Below the pieces are notes generated by a model, which saw nothing but the letters and a program-made list of their open reading frames with translations, did not search any database and was not told the origin of the DNA. 7,964 bases of DNA, taken from the NCBI GenBank assembly GCA_947088515.1, contig CAMUHA010000159.1, positions 1 through 7,964 on the forward strand. Reading direction: 5' to 3'. The first letter of the stretch is position 1; each line of letters opens with the position of its first letter. The DNA comes from an uncultured bacterium. Its GTDB lineage: Bacteria > Bacillota > Clostridia > Lachnospirales > Lachnospiraceae. Made by a program: the position numbers and the translations under genes. Below, one piece after another: positions 1 through 7,043 of the stretch.

Positions 1-13
1 GACTTGTTATCAT
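1..13 (-). CDS. Start of a gene cut by the window edge (tentatively TrmH/SpoU-type RNA methyltransferase)
   Basis: Only four codons are visible, ATG ATA ACA AGT (M-I-T-S), reading off the left edge. The start is credible because a perfect AAGGAGG lies 6 nt upstream of the ATG. The same frame is open further upstream, with ATGs at 19-17 and 63-61, but the first sits too close to the ribosome binding site and the second has none of its own. The product cannot be read from four residues. In related Clostridia the gene after dnaE-pfkA is often a TrmH/SpoU-family 23S rRNA or tRNA methyltransferase beginning M-I-T-S; that is recall of family context, not evidence in this window. Confidence 0.55.
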
Positions 14-19
14 ATCCAT

Positions 20-26
20 CCTCCTT
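20..26 (-). promoter_or_regulatory. Ribosome binding site AAGGAGG of the edge gene
   Basis: On the minus strand AAGGAGG is a full match to the anti-Shine-Dalgarno sequence. It is 6 nt from the ATG at 13-11 and fixes that codon as the start of the gene leaving the window. Confidence 0.8.
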
Positions 27-76
27 GTTTTGCACCATTTCCTTATCTGCTCTTTGCGCATCTTTAATACATCACA

Positions 77-98
77 AACGCCGGCAAATGCCGGCGTT
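77..98 (-). terminator. Perfect 9-bp hairpin after pfkA, possible weak terminator
   Basis: AACGCCGGC and GCCGGCGTT form a perfect GC-rich 9-bp stem around an AAAT (plus-strand) loop, about 140 nt after the pfkA stop. On the minus strand the stem is followed by TGTGATGTATT, a poor U tract; on the plus strand by ATCTTTTATC, also imperfect. The stem is strong enough to be functional. It may be a leaky terminator or processing site between pfkA and the edge gene. Direction and efficiency are inferred. Confidence 0.5.
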
Positions 99-237
99 AT
101 CTTTTATCTGCAGACCCATGCAAAGGAAATCCGCAACAAATTGCAGCACGCATCCTGCAAAAAGCATTTTTGAAACACACTCCAGGCGGCACACAGGTCA
201 CATGACAGATGGGCAGAAATACAGTTTCTGCTCTGCA

Positions 238-1212
238 TTACTGTGATAATACTTTGCTCACCTGATACTGGTACTCTGAAATATCTTTCTGCATGCTCAG
301 CGCTTCTTCAATATCATAATCCACAAATTCTCCCTTTGTGTAGGCAACCACTCTGTTGCTTCCGCCGCTGCATAAAATATCTGTAGCATAGGCTCCCATA
401 ATGGACGCATAGAAACGGTCTTTACAGGTAGGAGAACCACCCCTTTGCATGTATCCTAAAATCGTGGCCCTTGTCTCCATGCCGGTAGCCGCTTCAATTC
501 TCCTTGCCATGGAAGTGGAATGTCCAATTCCTTCCGCATTTACGATGATATGATGGGTTTTACCTTTTTTGCGGTTGGCAATAATGTTGTTGATAATATT
601 CTGTTCATTGTAATCATATTTTTCAGGAAGAAGAATATCCTCGGCGCCATTTGCCACGCCACACCAAAGCGCAATATATCCCGCATTTCTTCCCATAACT
701 TCAATAATACTGCAGCGTTCATGGGAAGAAGAGGTATCTCTTACCTTATCAATGGCAAGCATCGCCGTGTTGACAGCCGTATCAAAACCAATCGTATATT
801 CTGTGCAGGCAATATCAAGGTCAATGGTTCCGGGAATGCCAATGGTATTAATCCCCTGTCTTGCAAGCGCCTGCGCCCCGCGATAGGAACCATCGCCGCC
901 AATAACCACCATGCCGTCAATGCCATGCTTTTTGCATATTTCCGCCGCCTTCTCCTGAACTTCCTCTTGCTTAAATTCGGGACAACGTGCTGTTCCAAGC
1001 ACGGTACCGCCCCTCTGAATCGTCTCGGAAACGTCTTTTCTTTCCATGTCCACGATTTCTTCATTCAAAAGCCCCTGATAGCCTTTTTTAATTCCCTTTA
1101 CCTTTACACCGTTTCCGATTGCCTTACGCACAACCGCACGAATCGCCGCATTCATGCCCGGCGCATCTCCGCCGCTGGTTAGAACGCCAATGGTTTTAAT
1201 CTCTTTTGCCAT
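238..1212 (-). CDS. pfkA: ATP-dependent 6-phosphofructokinase
   Basis: PfkA phosphorylates fructose 6-phosphate to fructose 1,6-bisphosphate, the committed step of glycolysis, as a cytosolic tetramer. The 324-aa product has the usual bacterial length (about 320). Visible motifs, in order: nucleotide loop TSGGDAPGMNAAIRA (12-26), RGGT..GTARCPEF (67-80), GGDGS (105-109), PGTIDLD (127-133) with the catalytic Asp at 131, RDTSSSHER (158-166), MGR (173-175), ETRATILGYMQRGGSP (246-261). Gly108 and Gly128 are the residues expected of ATP-using enzymes; PPi-dependent forms usually carry Asp and Lys there. Effector-site arginines appear kept (25, 29, 58), as does Glu197, so ADP/PEP control is plausible. 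Oddities: the usual TIDND is TIDLD, and the substrate-contact His of LGHxQRGG is Tyr254. The start is ATG; AAAGGA lies 12 nt upstream and an AGG 7 nt upstream, a mediocre site. It follows dnaE by 157 nt with no clear terminator between. Confidence 0.97.
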   Translation of the reverse strand: MAKEIKTIGVLTSGGDAPGMNAAIRAVVRKAIGNGVKVKGIKKGYQGLLNEEIVDMERKDVSETIQRGGTVLGTARCPEFKQEEVQEKAAEICKKHGIDGMVVIGGDGSYRGAQALARQGINTIGIPGTIDLDIACTEYTIGFDTAVNTAMLAIDKVRDTSSSHERCSIIEVMGRNAGYIALWCGVANGAEDILLPEKYDYNEQNIINNIIANRKKGKTHHIIVNAEGIGHSTSMARRIEAATGMETRATILGYMQRGGSPTCKDRFYASIMGAYATDILCSGGSNRVVAYTKGEFVDYDIEEALSMQKDISEYQYQVSKVLSQ

Positions 1213-1253
1213 AAGTATGCCTAATCCTTTCTTTCCACAATTCCGGAAGTTCT

Positions 1254-1283
1254 AATATGTAAAGCTGTCTGCTGCTGTGCCAA
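1254..1283 (-). promoter_or_regulatory. Candidate promoter upstream of pfkA
   Basis: Minus-strand TTGGCA (1283-1278, 5/6 to the -35 consensus) and CATATT (1259-1254, 4/6 to the -10 consensus) are separated by 18 nt. This would start transcription roughly 35 nt before the pfkA start codon. It is only moderately better than chance. It would give pfkA expression independent of dnaE. Confidence 0.35.
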
Positions 1284-1291
1284 GGTTTCTC

Positions 1292-1318
1292 CTGCCCATC
1301 CATTAAAATATGGGGCAG
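1292..1318. other. Imperfect hairpin in the dnaE-pfkA gap
   Basis: CTGCCC (1292-1297) pairs with GGGCAG (1313-1318), extended by an AT/AT pair past a one-base bulge, around a short A/T-rich loop. Read on the plus strand it is followed by CGCTTTTTC and looks like a weak intrinsic terminator, but no plus-strand gene precedes it. Read on the minus strand, the direction of dnaE-pfkA, no U tract follows, so it should not end the dnaE transcript. It may be an mRNA structure or a stop for antisense transcription. Confidence 0.3.
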
Positions 1319-1368
1319 CGCTTTTTCAGACATGCTCTTATTTATTTTACCCTTATTTCATTCTGTTT

Positions 1369-4300
1369 TCAATCTTTTTTCACGTCCCAGACAATTTTTA
1401 TATTGTCAGCCCCATATCTTGCGGTGAGTTTGTCCGATAGTTCCTTATTCGCACATACGTTCCGGTTGGGTGGAAGCTTTTTCATAGCTTTTATGTTCTC
1501 TATGTAAATAATCACACTATCGCTGCCGTCAGAGTCAGCCAGAATAGAAAGCAGGTCTTTTTCTTCGCGCGCATAGTCCTCTTTTTCTTTAAACTTAATC
1601 CAAAGTTTCCGTGGGATTTCTTCAAAAAGAGTAATTTTTTCACATATCAGCTTGCCATCTTTGTCTTCCTCCAAAGATACCCTTCCCTTTACAAATACTT
1701 TCCCATCTTCCACAAGCTTTGCGCCATACTTCTCATAATCTCTTGGAAAAACAATCACCTCCACACTGCCGAACAAATCCTCTACCTGCAAAAACGCCAT
1801 AATCTTTTCATTCTTGGTATACTTGATTCTTTTATCAGCTATCATTCCGCCAATCACAGCCGGCGCATTATCTTTCACCTCAATTTCATCTTCCTCCCCC
1901 AGCATAAAGTCAGCTGTAGTATTAGTGATTCCTCTTCTCCACAAGTCTTCCTGCTCTTCCAGAGGATGACCGCTGATATAAATGCCAAGAACCTCTTTTT
2001 CAAAACCCAGTATCATCTCCTTGGAATACTCTCCAACATCAGGCAGCCGGATATCAAACTCTTCCTTCTGCTCCTCCTCCACTATATCAAAAAGACTAAG
2101 CTGTCCCACAAGATTATTCTTTTTATCGTGCACAATCCGGTCCATAATCTGCACATAGCAGCTCATAAACTGCTTTCTGGTACCGGGAAGAGAGTCAAAA
2201 GCGCCCGCTTTAATAAAGTTTTCTATGGTTTTCTTATTCACTTCCTTTTCTGACATACGTGTGATAAAATCTTTCAGATTGGTGTAATCCCCTCTTTCAT
2301 TTCTCTCCAACACCACAGCGTCTATAACCGGCCTGCCAATGCTCTTGATGGCCGTCAACGCATACCGGATTGATTTCCCGTCCACAGAAAACCCTCTTTC
2401 CCCACGGTTAATATCAGGAGGCAGGATGGTAATGCCCATACTGCGGCAGACCAAAATATACTCCGCCACCTTCCCCGGATTGTCAATCACAGAAGTCATA
2501 AGCGCCGCCATAAATTCCACCGGATAATAGTACTTTAAATAGGCAGTCTGATACGCCACCACCGCATAGCAGGCTGCATGGGACTTGTTAAAAGCATACT
2601 TGGCAAAGTCCATCATATCATCATAAATCTGTGAAGCCACCATCTCCGGAATACCGTTGGCAACACAGCCGGGAACTCCTTCTTCCTTATTGCCGTATAT
2701 GAAATTGGCTCTTTCTTTTTCCATCACCGCCTGTTTTTTCTTGCTCATGGCACGGCGGACCAAATCGCTCCGTCCAAGGGTATAGCCCCCTAAATCCCTT
2801 ACAATCTGCATTACCTGTTCCTGATATACAATGCAGCCATATGTGGAGGATAGAATAGGTTCCAGCTGGGAGCAGGAATATGTAATCGCTTTGGCGCTGC
2901 TTTTTCCCTTAATATACTTGGGGATAAAATCCATGGGACCTGGACGGTAAAGAGAAATTCCCGCTATAATGTCTTCCAGATTCCTGGGCTTTAGCTCCTT
3001 CATAAAGCTTTTCATGCCACCGCTTTCAAGCTGAAAAATCCCATCCGTCCGTCCGGTGCCAATAGACGAGAGCACTTTTTTGTCATCAAAGTCAATGTGG
3101 TCAATATCTATGGAAACGCCGTACTCTTTTTCTATCAGATTCACCGCATCCCGCAGCACGGTCAGGGTGCGCAGGCCCAGAAAGTCCATTTTAAGCAGGC
3201 CCAGTTCTTCAATCGTCGTCATGGTAAACTGGGTGGTGATAGAGCCGTCTGACCCTCTGGATAAAGGCACCAGCTCTTCTGCCGGCCGGGAACAGATTAC
3301 CACTCCTGCGGCGTGCATAGAAGCATGCCTTGGCAGCCCTTCCAGACGCTTGCTCATATCAATCAGTTCCTTTACCTGACTGTCTGTCTCATACATTCTG
3401 CGCAGCTCCGGGTTAATCTGCAAAGCCTTGTCAATGGTCACATTGGTATTGGGTACATGTGGAATCATTTTGGCAAGAGAATCCACATAGGAGTAGGGGA
3501 GGTCCATCACTCTTCCCACATCCCGTATCACACCTTTTGCAGCCAGGGTACCAAAGGTGACAATCTGCACCACCTTCTCTGCGCCATATTTCTGACTTAC
3601 ATAGTCAATAACTTCCTGCCGCCGTTCGAAGCAAAAGTCAATATCAATATCCGGCATGGAAATCCGCTCTGGATTTAAGAAACGTTCAAACAGCAGGCTG
3701 TATTTAATCGGGTCAATGTTGGTGATTTTCAGACAGTAAGAAACGATGCTTCCCGCCGCCGAACCACGCCCCGGCCCTACCATAATTCCGTTGGACTTCG
3801 CATAATTGATAAAATCCCACACTATCAGGAAATAATCCACATAGCCCATGTCCTTAATAACATTCAACTCATAGTCCAAACGTTCCTTTAACGTCTGCCC
3901 GGTATCCCCGGCAGGCGCATTTTCATCCTCCCCATACCGTTCACTTAACCCGTCATAGCAAAGCTTGTTTAAATAGGTCCAGGAATCATATCCTTTTGGC
4001 ACTTCAAAGTGAGGCAGCTTGGTAACTCCAAATTCAATTTCCACGTTGCAGCGGTCCGCCACCCGCTGGGTATTTTCCACCGCTTCCCAGGCATAGGGAA
4101 AAAGGCCCTTCATCTCCTCTTCGCTTTTTACATAATACTGACCCCCCTCATACCGCATCCGGTCCTCATCGTCTAACTTCTTGCCTGTCTGGATGCAAAG
4201 AAGGATATCATGGGGCTTTGCGTCCTCCGCTTTGGTATAATGTACGTCATTGGTAACGACCAGCGGAATATCCAGCTCCCTGCTCATCTTAAGAAGAGCT

Positions 4301-4863
4301 GTATTGACCATTCTCTGTTCCGGCAGTCCATGGTCCTGCATTTCCAGGAAATAATTATTCTCCCCAAAGCATTCTCTATACTTTAACGCCGATTTTTTCG
4401 CTTCCTCCAAAAGCCCTTTCTGGATGTAACGCTGAACCTCCCCGGCAAGGCAGGCGGATAAGGCGATAATCCCCTCATGACATTCCCGCAGCAGCTCCAT
4501 ATCCACACGCGGCTTATAATAATAGCCTTCCGTAAAACCGCGGCTTACAATTTTCATCAGATTATCATATCCTGTATTATTTTCTGCAAGCAGAACCAAG
4601 TGATAGTACCGGTCCTCCCCTCCTGTTAGTTCCTTGTCAAAACGGGAGTTTGGCGCAACATAAATTTCGCATCCAAGAACCGGCTTTATGCCCTCTTCTT
4701 TACATGCCTTATAAAAATCAATCACGCCATACATGACGCCATGGTCTGTAATTGCAGCGCTGTCCATGCCCAGTTCTTTCACCCGCTTTACATATTCTCT
4801 GATTTTGTTCGACCCATCCAACAGACTGTATTCCGTATGGACATGAAGATGTGTAAACGCCAT
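1369..4863 (-). CDS. dnaE: DNA polymerase III alpha subunit (C-family polymerase)
   Basis: C-family replicative DNA polymerase; in Firmicutes it usually works beside PolC at the fork. The 1164-aa product is full length. N-terminal PHP domain (about 4-210) keeps a seemingly complete metal-ligand set: H7, H9, D16, H41, E66, H88, H178, D206, H208. The palm/catalytic region has GPGRGSAAGS (363-372), PDIDIDF (404-410) with catalytic Asp405 and Asp407, and KMDFLGL (558-564) with the third Asp560. HASMHAAGVVI (513-523) and the finger segment NKSHAACYAVVAYQTAYLK (759-777) follow. A helix-hairpin-helix region lies near 835-890. A textbook beta-clamp-binding peptide, QLSLF, is at 921-925. An OB fold occupies about 1000-1080, then a short C-terminal domain. 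The ATG start is well supported: GGAGG (4875-4871) lies 7 nt upstream. Its own promoter lies upstream, and the preceding chemoreceptor gene ends in a strong terminator, so dnaE starts a new unit, probably continuing into pfkA. Confidence 0.97.
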   Translation of the reverse strand: MAFTHLHVHTEYSLLDGSNKIREYVKRVKELGMDSAAITDHGVMYGVIDFYKACKEEGIKPVLGCEIYVAPNSRFDKELTGGEDRYYHLVLLAENNTGYDNLMKIVSRGFTEGYYYKPRVDMELLRECHEGIIALSACLAGEVQRYIQKGLLEEAKKSALKYRECFGENNYFLEMQDHGLPEQRMVNTALLKMSRELDIPLVVTNDVHYTKAEDAKPHDILLCIQTGKKLDDEDRMRYEGGQYYVKSEEEMKGLFPYAWEAVENTQRVADRCNVEIEFGVTKLPHFEVPKGYDSWTYLNKLCYDGLSERYGEDENAPAGDTGQTLKERLDYELNVIKDMGYVDYFLIVWDFINYAKSNGIMVGPGRGSAAGSIVSYCLKITNIDPIKYSLLFERFLNPERISMPDIDIDFCFERRQEVIDYVSQKYGAEKVVQIVTFGTLAAKGVIRDVGRVMDLPYSYVDSLAKMIPHVPNTNVTIDKALQINPELRRMYETDSQVKELIDMSKRLEGLPRHASMHAAGVVICSRPAEELVPLSRGSDGSITTQFTMTTIEELGLLKMDFLGLRTLTVLRDAVNLIEKEYGVSIDIDHIDFDDKKVLSSIGTGRTDGIFQLESGGMKSFMKELKPRNLEDIIAGISLYRPGPMDFIPKYIKGKSSAKAITYSCSQLEPILSSTYGCIVYQEQVMQIVRDLGGYTLGRSDLVRRAMSKKKQAVMEKERANFIYGNKEEGVPGCVANGIPEMVASQIYDDMMDFAKYAFNKSHAACYAVVAYQTAYLKYYYPVEFMAALMTSVIDNPGKVAEYILVCRSMGITILPPDINRGERGFSVDGKSIRYALTAIKSIGRPVIDAVVLERNERGDYTNLKDFITRMSEKEVNKKTIENFIKAGAFDSLPGTRKQFMSCYVQIMDRIVHDKKNNLVGQLSLFDIVEEEQKEEFDIRLPDVGEYSKEMILGFEKEVLGIYISGHPLEEQEDLWRRGITNTTADFMLGEEDEIEVKDNAPAVIGGMIADKRIKYTKNEKIMAFLQVEDLFGSVEVIVFPRDYEKYGAKLVEDGKVFVKGRVSLEEDKDGKLICEKITLFEEIPRKLWIKFKEKEDYAREEKDLLSILADSDGSDSVIIYIENIKAMKKLPPNRNVCANKELSDKLTARYGADNIKIVWDVKKD

Positions 4864-4901
4864 TTTTATACCTCCACTTTACAAGCCATCCTTATCCTTT
4901 T

Positions 4902-4929
4902 ATTTTAACAGAAGACGCTTATAATGCAA
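4902..4929 (-). promoter_or_regulatory. Candidate promoter of dnaE
   Basis: Minus-strand TTGCAT (4929-4924) and TAAAAT (4907-4902) are spaced by 16 nt. A start near 4895 would leave a leader of about 30 nt ending in the GGAGG site at 4875-4871. The -10 is good (5/6); the -35 is weaker. The position, just downstream of the terminator of the previous gene, supports the call. Confidence 0.5.
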
Positions 4930-4988
4930 GAATTTCTAATCCCTGTTCTCTACCACAAAGCTCCAGGCTTCCTCACATACCCCTGCGC

Positions 4989-5022
4989 AAAAAAAGAGGC
5001 TCCATCCACAGAGCCTCTTTTT
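4989..5022 (-). terminator. Strong intrinsic terminator after the chemoreceptor gene
   Basis: On the minus strand AAAGAGGCTC and GAGCCTCTTT form a perfect stem (extendable to 12 bp with flanking A/T pairs) around an 8-nt loop, and the 3' arm runs into seven consecutive T. It begins 14 nt after the chemoreceptor TAA and cleanly separates it from dnaE. The plus strand reads five T after the same stem, so it could work in both directions. Confidence 0.93.
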
Positions 5023-5036
5023 ATTATCTGTCATTG

Positions 5037-6854
5037 TTACAGTCTGAACTTACCTGCCTCTTCATTCTGTCTGTGGCTTAATTCCACCAATCCCTGGGTG
5101 TCCTCTGTACATTCTCCGATGGTACGGGACAGAAGGGTCATACTTGCACTTGTTTCTTCGGTAGACGCCGCATTTTCTTCCACCACGCTTGCCAGACTGT
5201 TAACAGAATCCGTTACAATATGTTTCAGGGAGTCCAAAATCTCTGTCTGGCTGCCAATTTCTCTGGTGACACTCTCAACTAAATTTACCTCCTGGTTCAG
5301 GCTCCTAAACGCCTCCCTGGTTTCGCTTAAGCACTTCTGCTGCTTTTGTACATTGCGTGTAACTTCCTGCATTTTACTGACAGAACTTTCCACATTACCC
5401 ACCAGTTCTTTTACAATTCCTTCAATCTCCTTGGCGTTGCCGGATGACTCTTCAGAAAGGTTCCTGATTTCTTCTGCCACAACCGCAAACCCTCTGCCGG
5501 CTTCCCCTGCCCTGGCTGCCTCAATGCTCGCATTCAGGGAAAGCAGATTTGTCTGAGCCGCCAGGCCCTTAATGATTTCAATTGCCTTGTTGATATTAGC
5601 AGCGGAATCATTATTTTTGTTGGTCTGTTCAGAAACCACCTCAATGGTTTCAATTGTTACCTTAGTAATCTGGTCCAGCTCCTCAATACTTTCCGTAGCG
5701 CCCGTTGAATGGCTGGTCATGGCTGATACAGCCTCCTCCAGCTTTTGCACGCCGTTCTTTTCCACTTCAATAACTCTGCCAAGCTCCGCAATCTTTTCAT
5801 TCACAATCTCTGTCTCATTAGCCTGATTGGTAGCTCCCTGAGCTAAGTCGTCAATCGCCTGGTTGGTGTTGCGTATGCTATCAGATATGTAGCCAAATTT
5901 TTCGCTGAACTTTTCACTGCTCTGATTTAAAGCCTCTCCTGTATGTATCATACTGCCCAGCATGCCAGCTAGTGATTTACGCACATTTTCCAGGGAACGG
6001 GACATCTCTCCGATTTCATCCGCCCGCTTTAACAGCCTGGGATTTACAGTAAAGCTTAAGTCTCCCATGGCAGCCTGGCGCAAATGTCCCTCCACCTGTT
6101 TAATGCCCTTGGTAATCCGCATTCCTCCCAGGGATGAAATTACCACTGCCGCAACCAGCATCACCACTGCCGTAACGCCATAAATCTTAAGCATTTGTGA
6201 AAATTCATCCTGAATGCCCTCTTTTCTGGTGTCAATCTTTTCGTTCATTTCATCCACATAGTTTCCGGTTGCAACTGCCCATCCCCATGGCTCAAACATC
6301 TCCGCATAAGCAATCTTAGGAGCAACGGTCACTCCGTCTGACTTGGTAAAATAAAACTCATTATATCCGCCGCCTGACTTTGCAACAGATACCACGCTCT
6401 GAGTAACCTTAACCCCATTCTGGTCTGTCAGGTCATATCTGTTATTTCCTTCCTGCTCTGTCAGAATCGGGTGCATCACCAGTGTATAATCCTCCCCGTC
6501 TATCCAGATATACCCTGATGCATCATCCCGGTAACGCATATGGCGGACCGCTTCCGCCGCCATTTTCTGCGCCTCTTCTACTGTCAGCTCTCCACTCTGG
6601 CTCCTGTCGTAATAATTTTGTATTACAGACAGCGCTCCCTGTACCTGAGATTTAATTTCCATCGAATAACCATCCGTCATTGCCACTTCATATGACTCTA
6701 TTGATTCATCCATGGACTGTCTAAGGTAATAAACCCCCAGACATGCCAGCCCAATTGTCGGAATAGAAACCATAACACAGATAATCGAAATTAACATAAC
6801 CGTCAGGCTCTGAAACCATTTTGTCCTCTTTGTTCCTGCTGCCACATTCTCCAT
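5037..6854 (-). CDS. Methyl-accepting chemotaxis protein with extracellular Cache sensor
   Basis: Membrane chemoreceptor that senses an extracellular ligand and controls CheA/CheW. Positions count from the ATG at 6854 (605 aa). Transmembrane helix 1 is at about 17-43. An extracellular single-Cache-like domain (about 45-218) has SGYIWIDGEDY (113-123) and a late WGWAVATGNY (190-199), typical of this family. Transmembrane helix 2 is at about 225-244. HAMP follows (about 244-297, ending in DEIGEMSRSLENVRKSL). The long cytoplasmic coiled coil holds the conserved signalling tip QTNLLSLNASIEAARAGE (434-451) and GFAVVAEEIRNL (455-466). A late EENAASTEETSASM (559-572) resembles a methylation region. 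There is no C-terminal NWETF-type CheR tether. Start choice: the frame extends to a GTG at 6866, but GAGG at 6864-6861 overlaps that codon and is 6 nt before the ATG at 6854 and 3 nt before one at 6857, so a start at 6854 (or 6857) fits best. Ligand unknown; no che gene is nearby. Monocistronic between its promoter and terminator. Confidence 0.93.
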   Translation of the reverse strand: MENVAAGTKRTKWFQSLTVMLISIICVMVSIPTIGLACLGVYYLRQSMDESIESYEVAMTDGYSMEIKSQVQGALSVIQNYYDRSQSGELTVEEAQKMAAEAVRHMRYRDDASGYIWIDGEDYTLVMHPILTEQEGNNRYDLTDQNGVKVTQSVVSVAKSGGGYNEFYFTKSDGVTVAPKIAYAEMFEPWGWAVATGNYVDEMNEKIDTRKEGIQDEFSQMLKIYGVTAVVMLVAAVVISSLGGMRITKGIKQVEGHLRQAAMGDLSFTVNPRLLKRADEIGEMSRSLENVRKSLAGMLGSMIHTGEALNQSSEKFSEKFGYISDSIRNTNQAIDDLAQGATNQANETEIVNEKIAELGRVIEVEKNGVQKLEEAVSAMTSHSTGATESIEELDQITKVTIETIEVVSEQTNKNNDSAANINKAIEIIKGLAAQTNLLSLNASIEAARAGEAGRGFAVVAEEIRNLSEESSGNAKEIEGIVKELVGNVESSVSKMQEVTRNVQKQQKCLSETREAFRSLNQEVNLVESVTREIGSQTEILDSLKHIVTDSVNSLASVVEENAASTEETSASMTLLSRTIGECTEDTQGLVELSHRQNEEAGKFRL

Positions 6855-6860
6855 CATGTA

Positions 6861-6869
6861 CCTCACTTT
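6861..6869 (-). promoter_or_regulatory. Start-deciding ribosome binding site of the chemoreceptor gene
   Basis: Minus-strand AAAGTGAGG contains GAGG at 6864-6861. The spacing is 6 nt to the ATG at 6854 and 3 nt to the ATG at 6857. The in-frame GTG at 6866 lies inside this site, so it is unlikely to be the true start. Confidence 0.6.
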
Positions 6870-6897
6870 CCTGATATCTTTTTATATTTATAAATTT

Positions 6898-6925
6898 ATT
6901 ATAAACTTTTCACGGGTGAAGTCAA
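6898..6925 (-). promoter_or_regulatory. Strong promoter of the chemoreceptor gene
   Basis: Minus-strand TTGACT (6925-6920, 5/6) and TATAAT (6903-6898, 6/6) are spaced by 16 nt, followed by an A/T-rich start region about 30-40 nt before the gene. This is a vegetative sigma-A type promoter, not the sigma-28 type common for motility genes. Its spacer holds an inverted repeat listed separately. Confidence 0.85.
6909..6920. repeat. Inverted repeat in the chemoreceptor promoter spacer, candidate operator
   Basis: TTCAC (6909-6913), two G, then GTGAA (6916-6920) form a perfect 5-bp inverted repeat with a 2-bp centre, lying between the -10 and -35 boxes and touching the -35. Its position is ideal for a repressor or a spacer-distorting regulator. 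It is short, so chance is possible. Confidence 0.35.
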
Positions 6926-6949
6926 CAAATATGGTGAAATAAACAAAAT

Positions 6950-6979
6950 TTTATCTTAAAAAGGATTGGTTTTTGTCAA
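6950..6979 (-). promoter_or_regulatory. Possible second, upstream promoter of the chemoreceptor gene
   Basis: A perfect -35 TTGACA (6979-6974) stands 18 nt from GATAAA (6955-6950, 4/6 to -10 consensus), about 50 nt upstream of the main promoter. The -10 is mediocre and the region is A/T-rich, so this is tentative. Confidence 0.35.
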
Positions 6980-7028
6980 AATTACTATTTCCATCACTGT
7001 TCCAGGCTCCTTTGCCCGTGCCGGAATA

Positions 7029-7043
7029 AGCTTTATAAAAGCT
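7029..7043 (-). terminator. Weak A/T-rich hairpin at the arr stop codon
   Basis: AGCTTT, a 3-nt loop and AAAGCT form a 6-bp stem overlapping the arr stop codon; the minus strand continues TTATTCC. It is A/T-rich and lacks a proper U tract, so it is at best a weak terminator. No better one is visible between arr and the chemoreceptor promoters. Confidence 0.25.

Noticed and set aside
213..231. GCAGAAA/TTTCTGC hairpin just after the pfkA stop as terminator
   Set aside because: The 7-bp stem exists, but the minus strand continues CCCATCTGTC with no U tract.
4..246. 80-codon plus-strand open frame at the left edge
   Set aside because: It crosses the 9-bp hairpin and the minus-strand ribosome binding site, has no ribosome binding site of its own and a low-quality translation.
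520..1182. Long plus-strand open frame opposite pfkA
   Set aside because: It is antisense to an unmistakable PfkA, has no recognisable protein features and reflects the codon use of the real gene.
3056..3678. Plus-strand open frames opposite dnaE
   Set aside because: They overlap highly conserved DnaE sequence, lack ribosome binding sites and have non-protein-like composition.
4924..5556. 210-codon plus-strand open frame across the dnaE promoter, the terminator and the chemoreceptor end
   Set aside because: It runs through an intrinsic terminator and is antisense to the conserved signalling domain; the Ser/Leu/Thr-rich translation is typical of an antisense shadow.
7001..7020. GC-rich hairpin downstream of arr (GGGC...GCCT region)
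   Set aside because: Only about 5 pairs with a wobble and no following T run; not a credible terminator.
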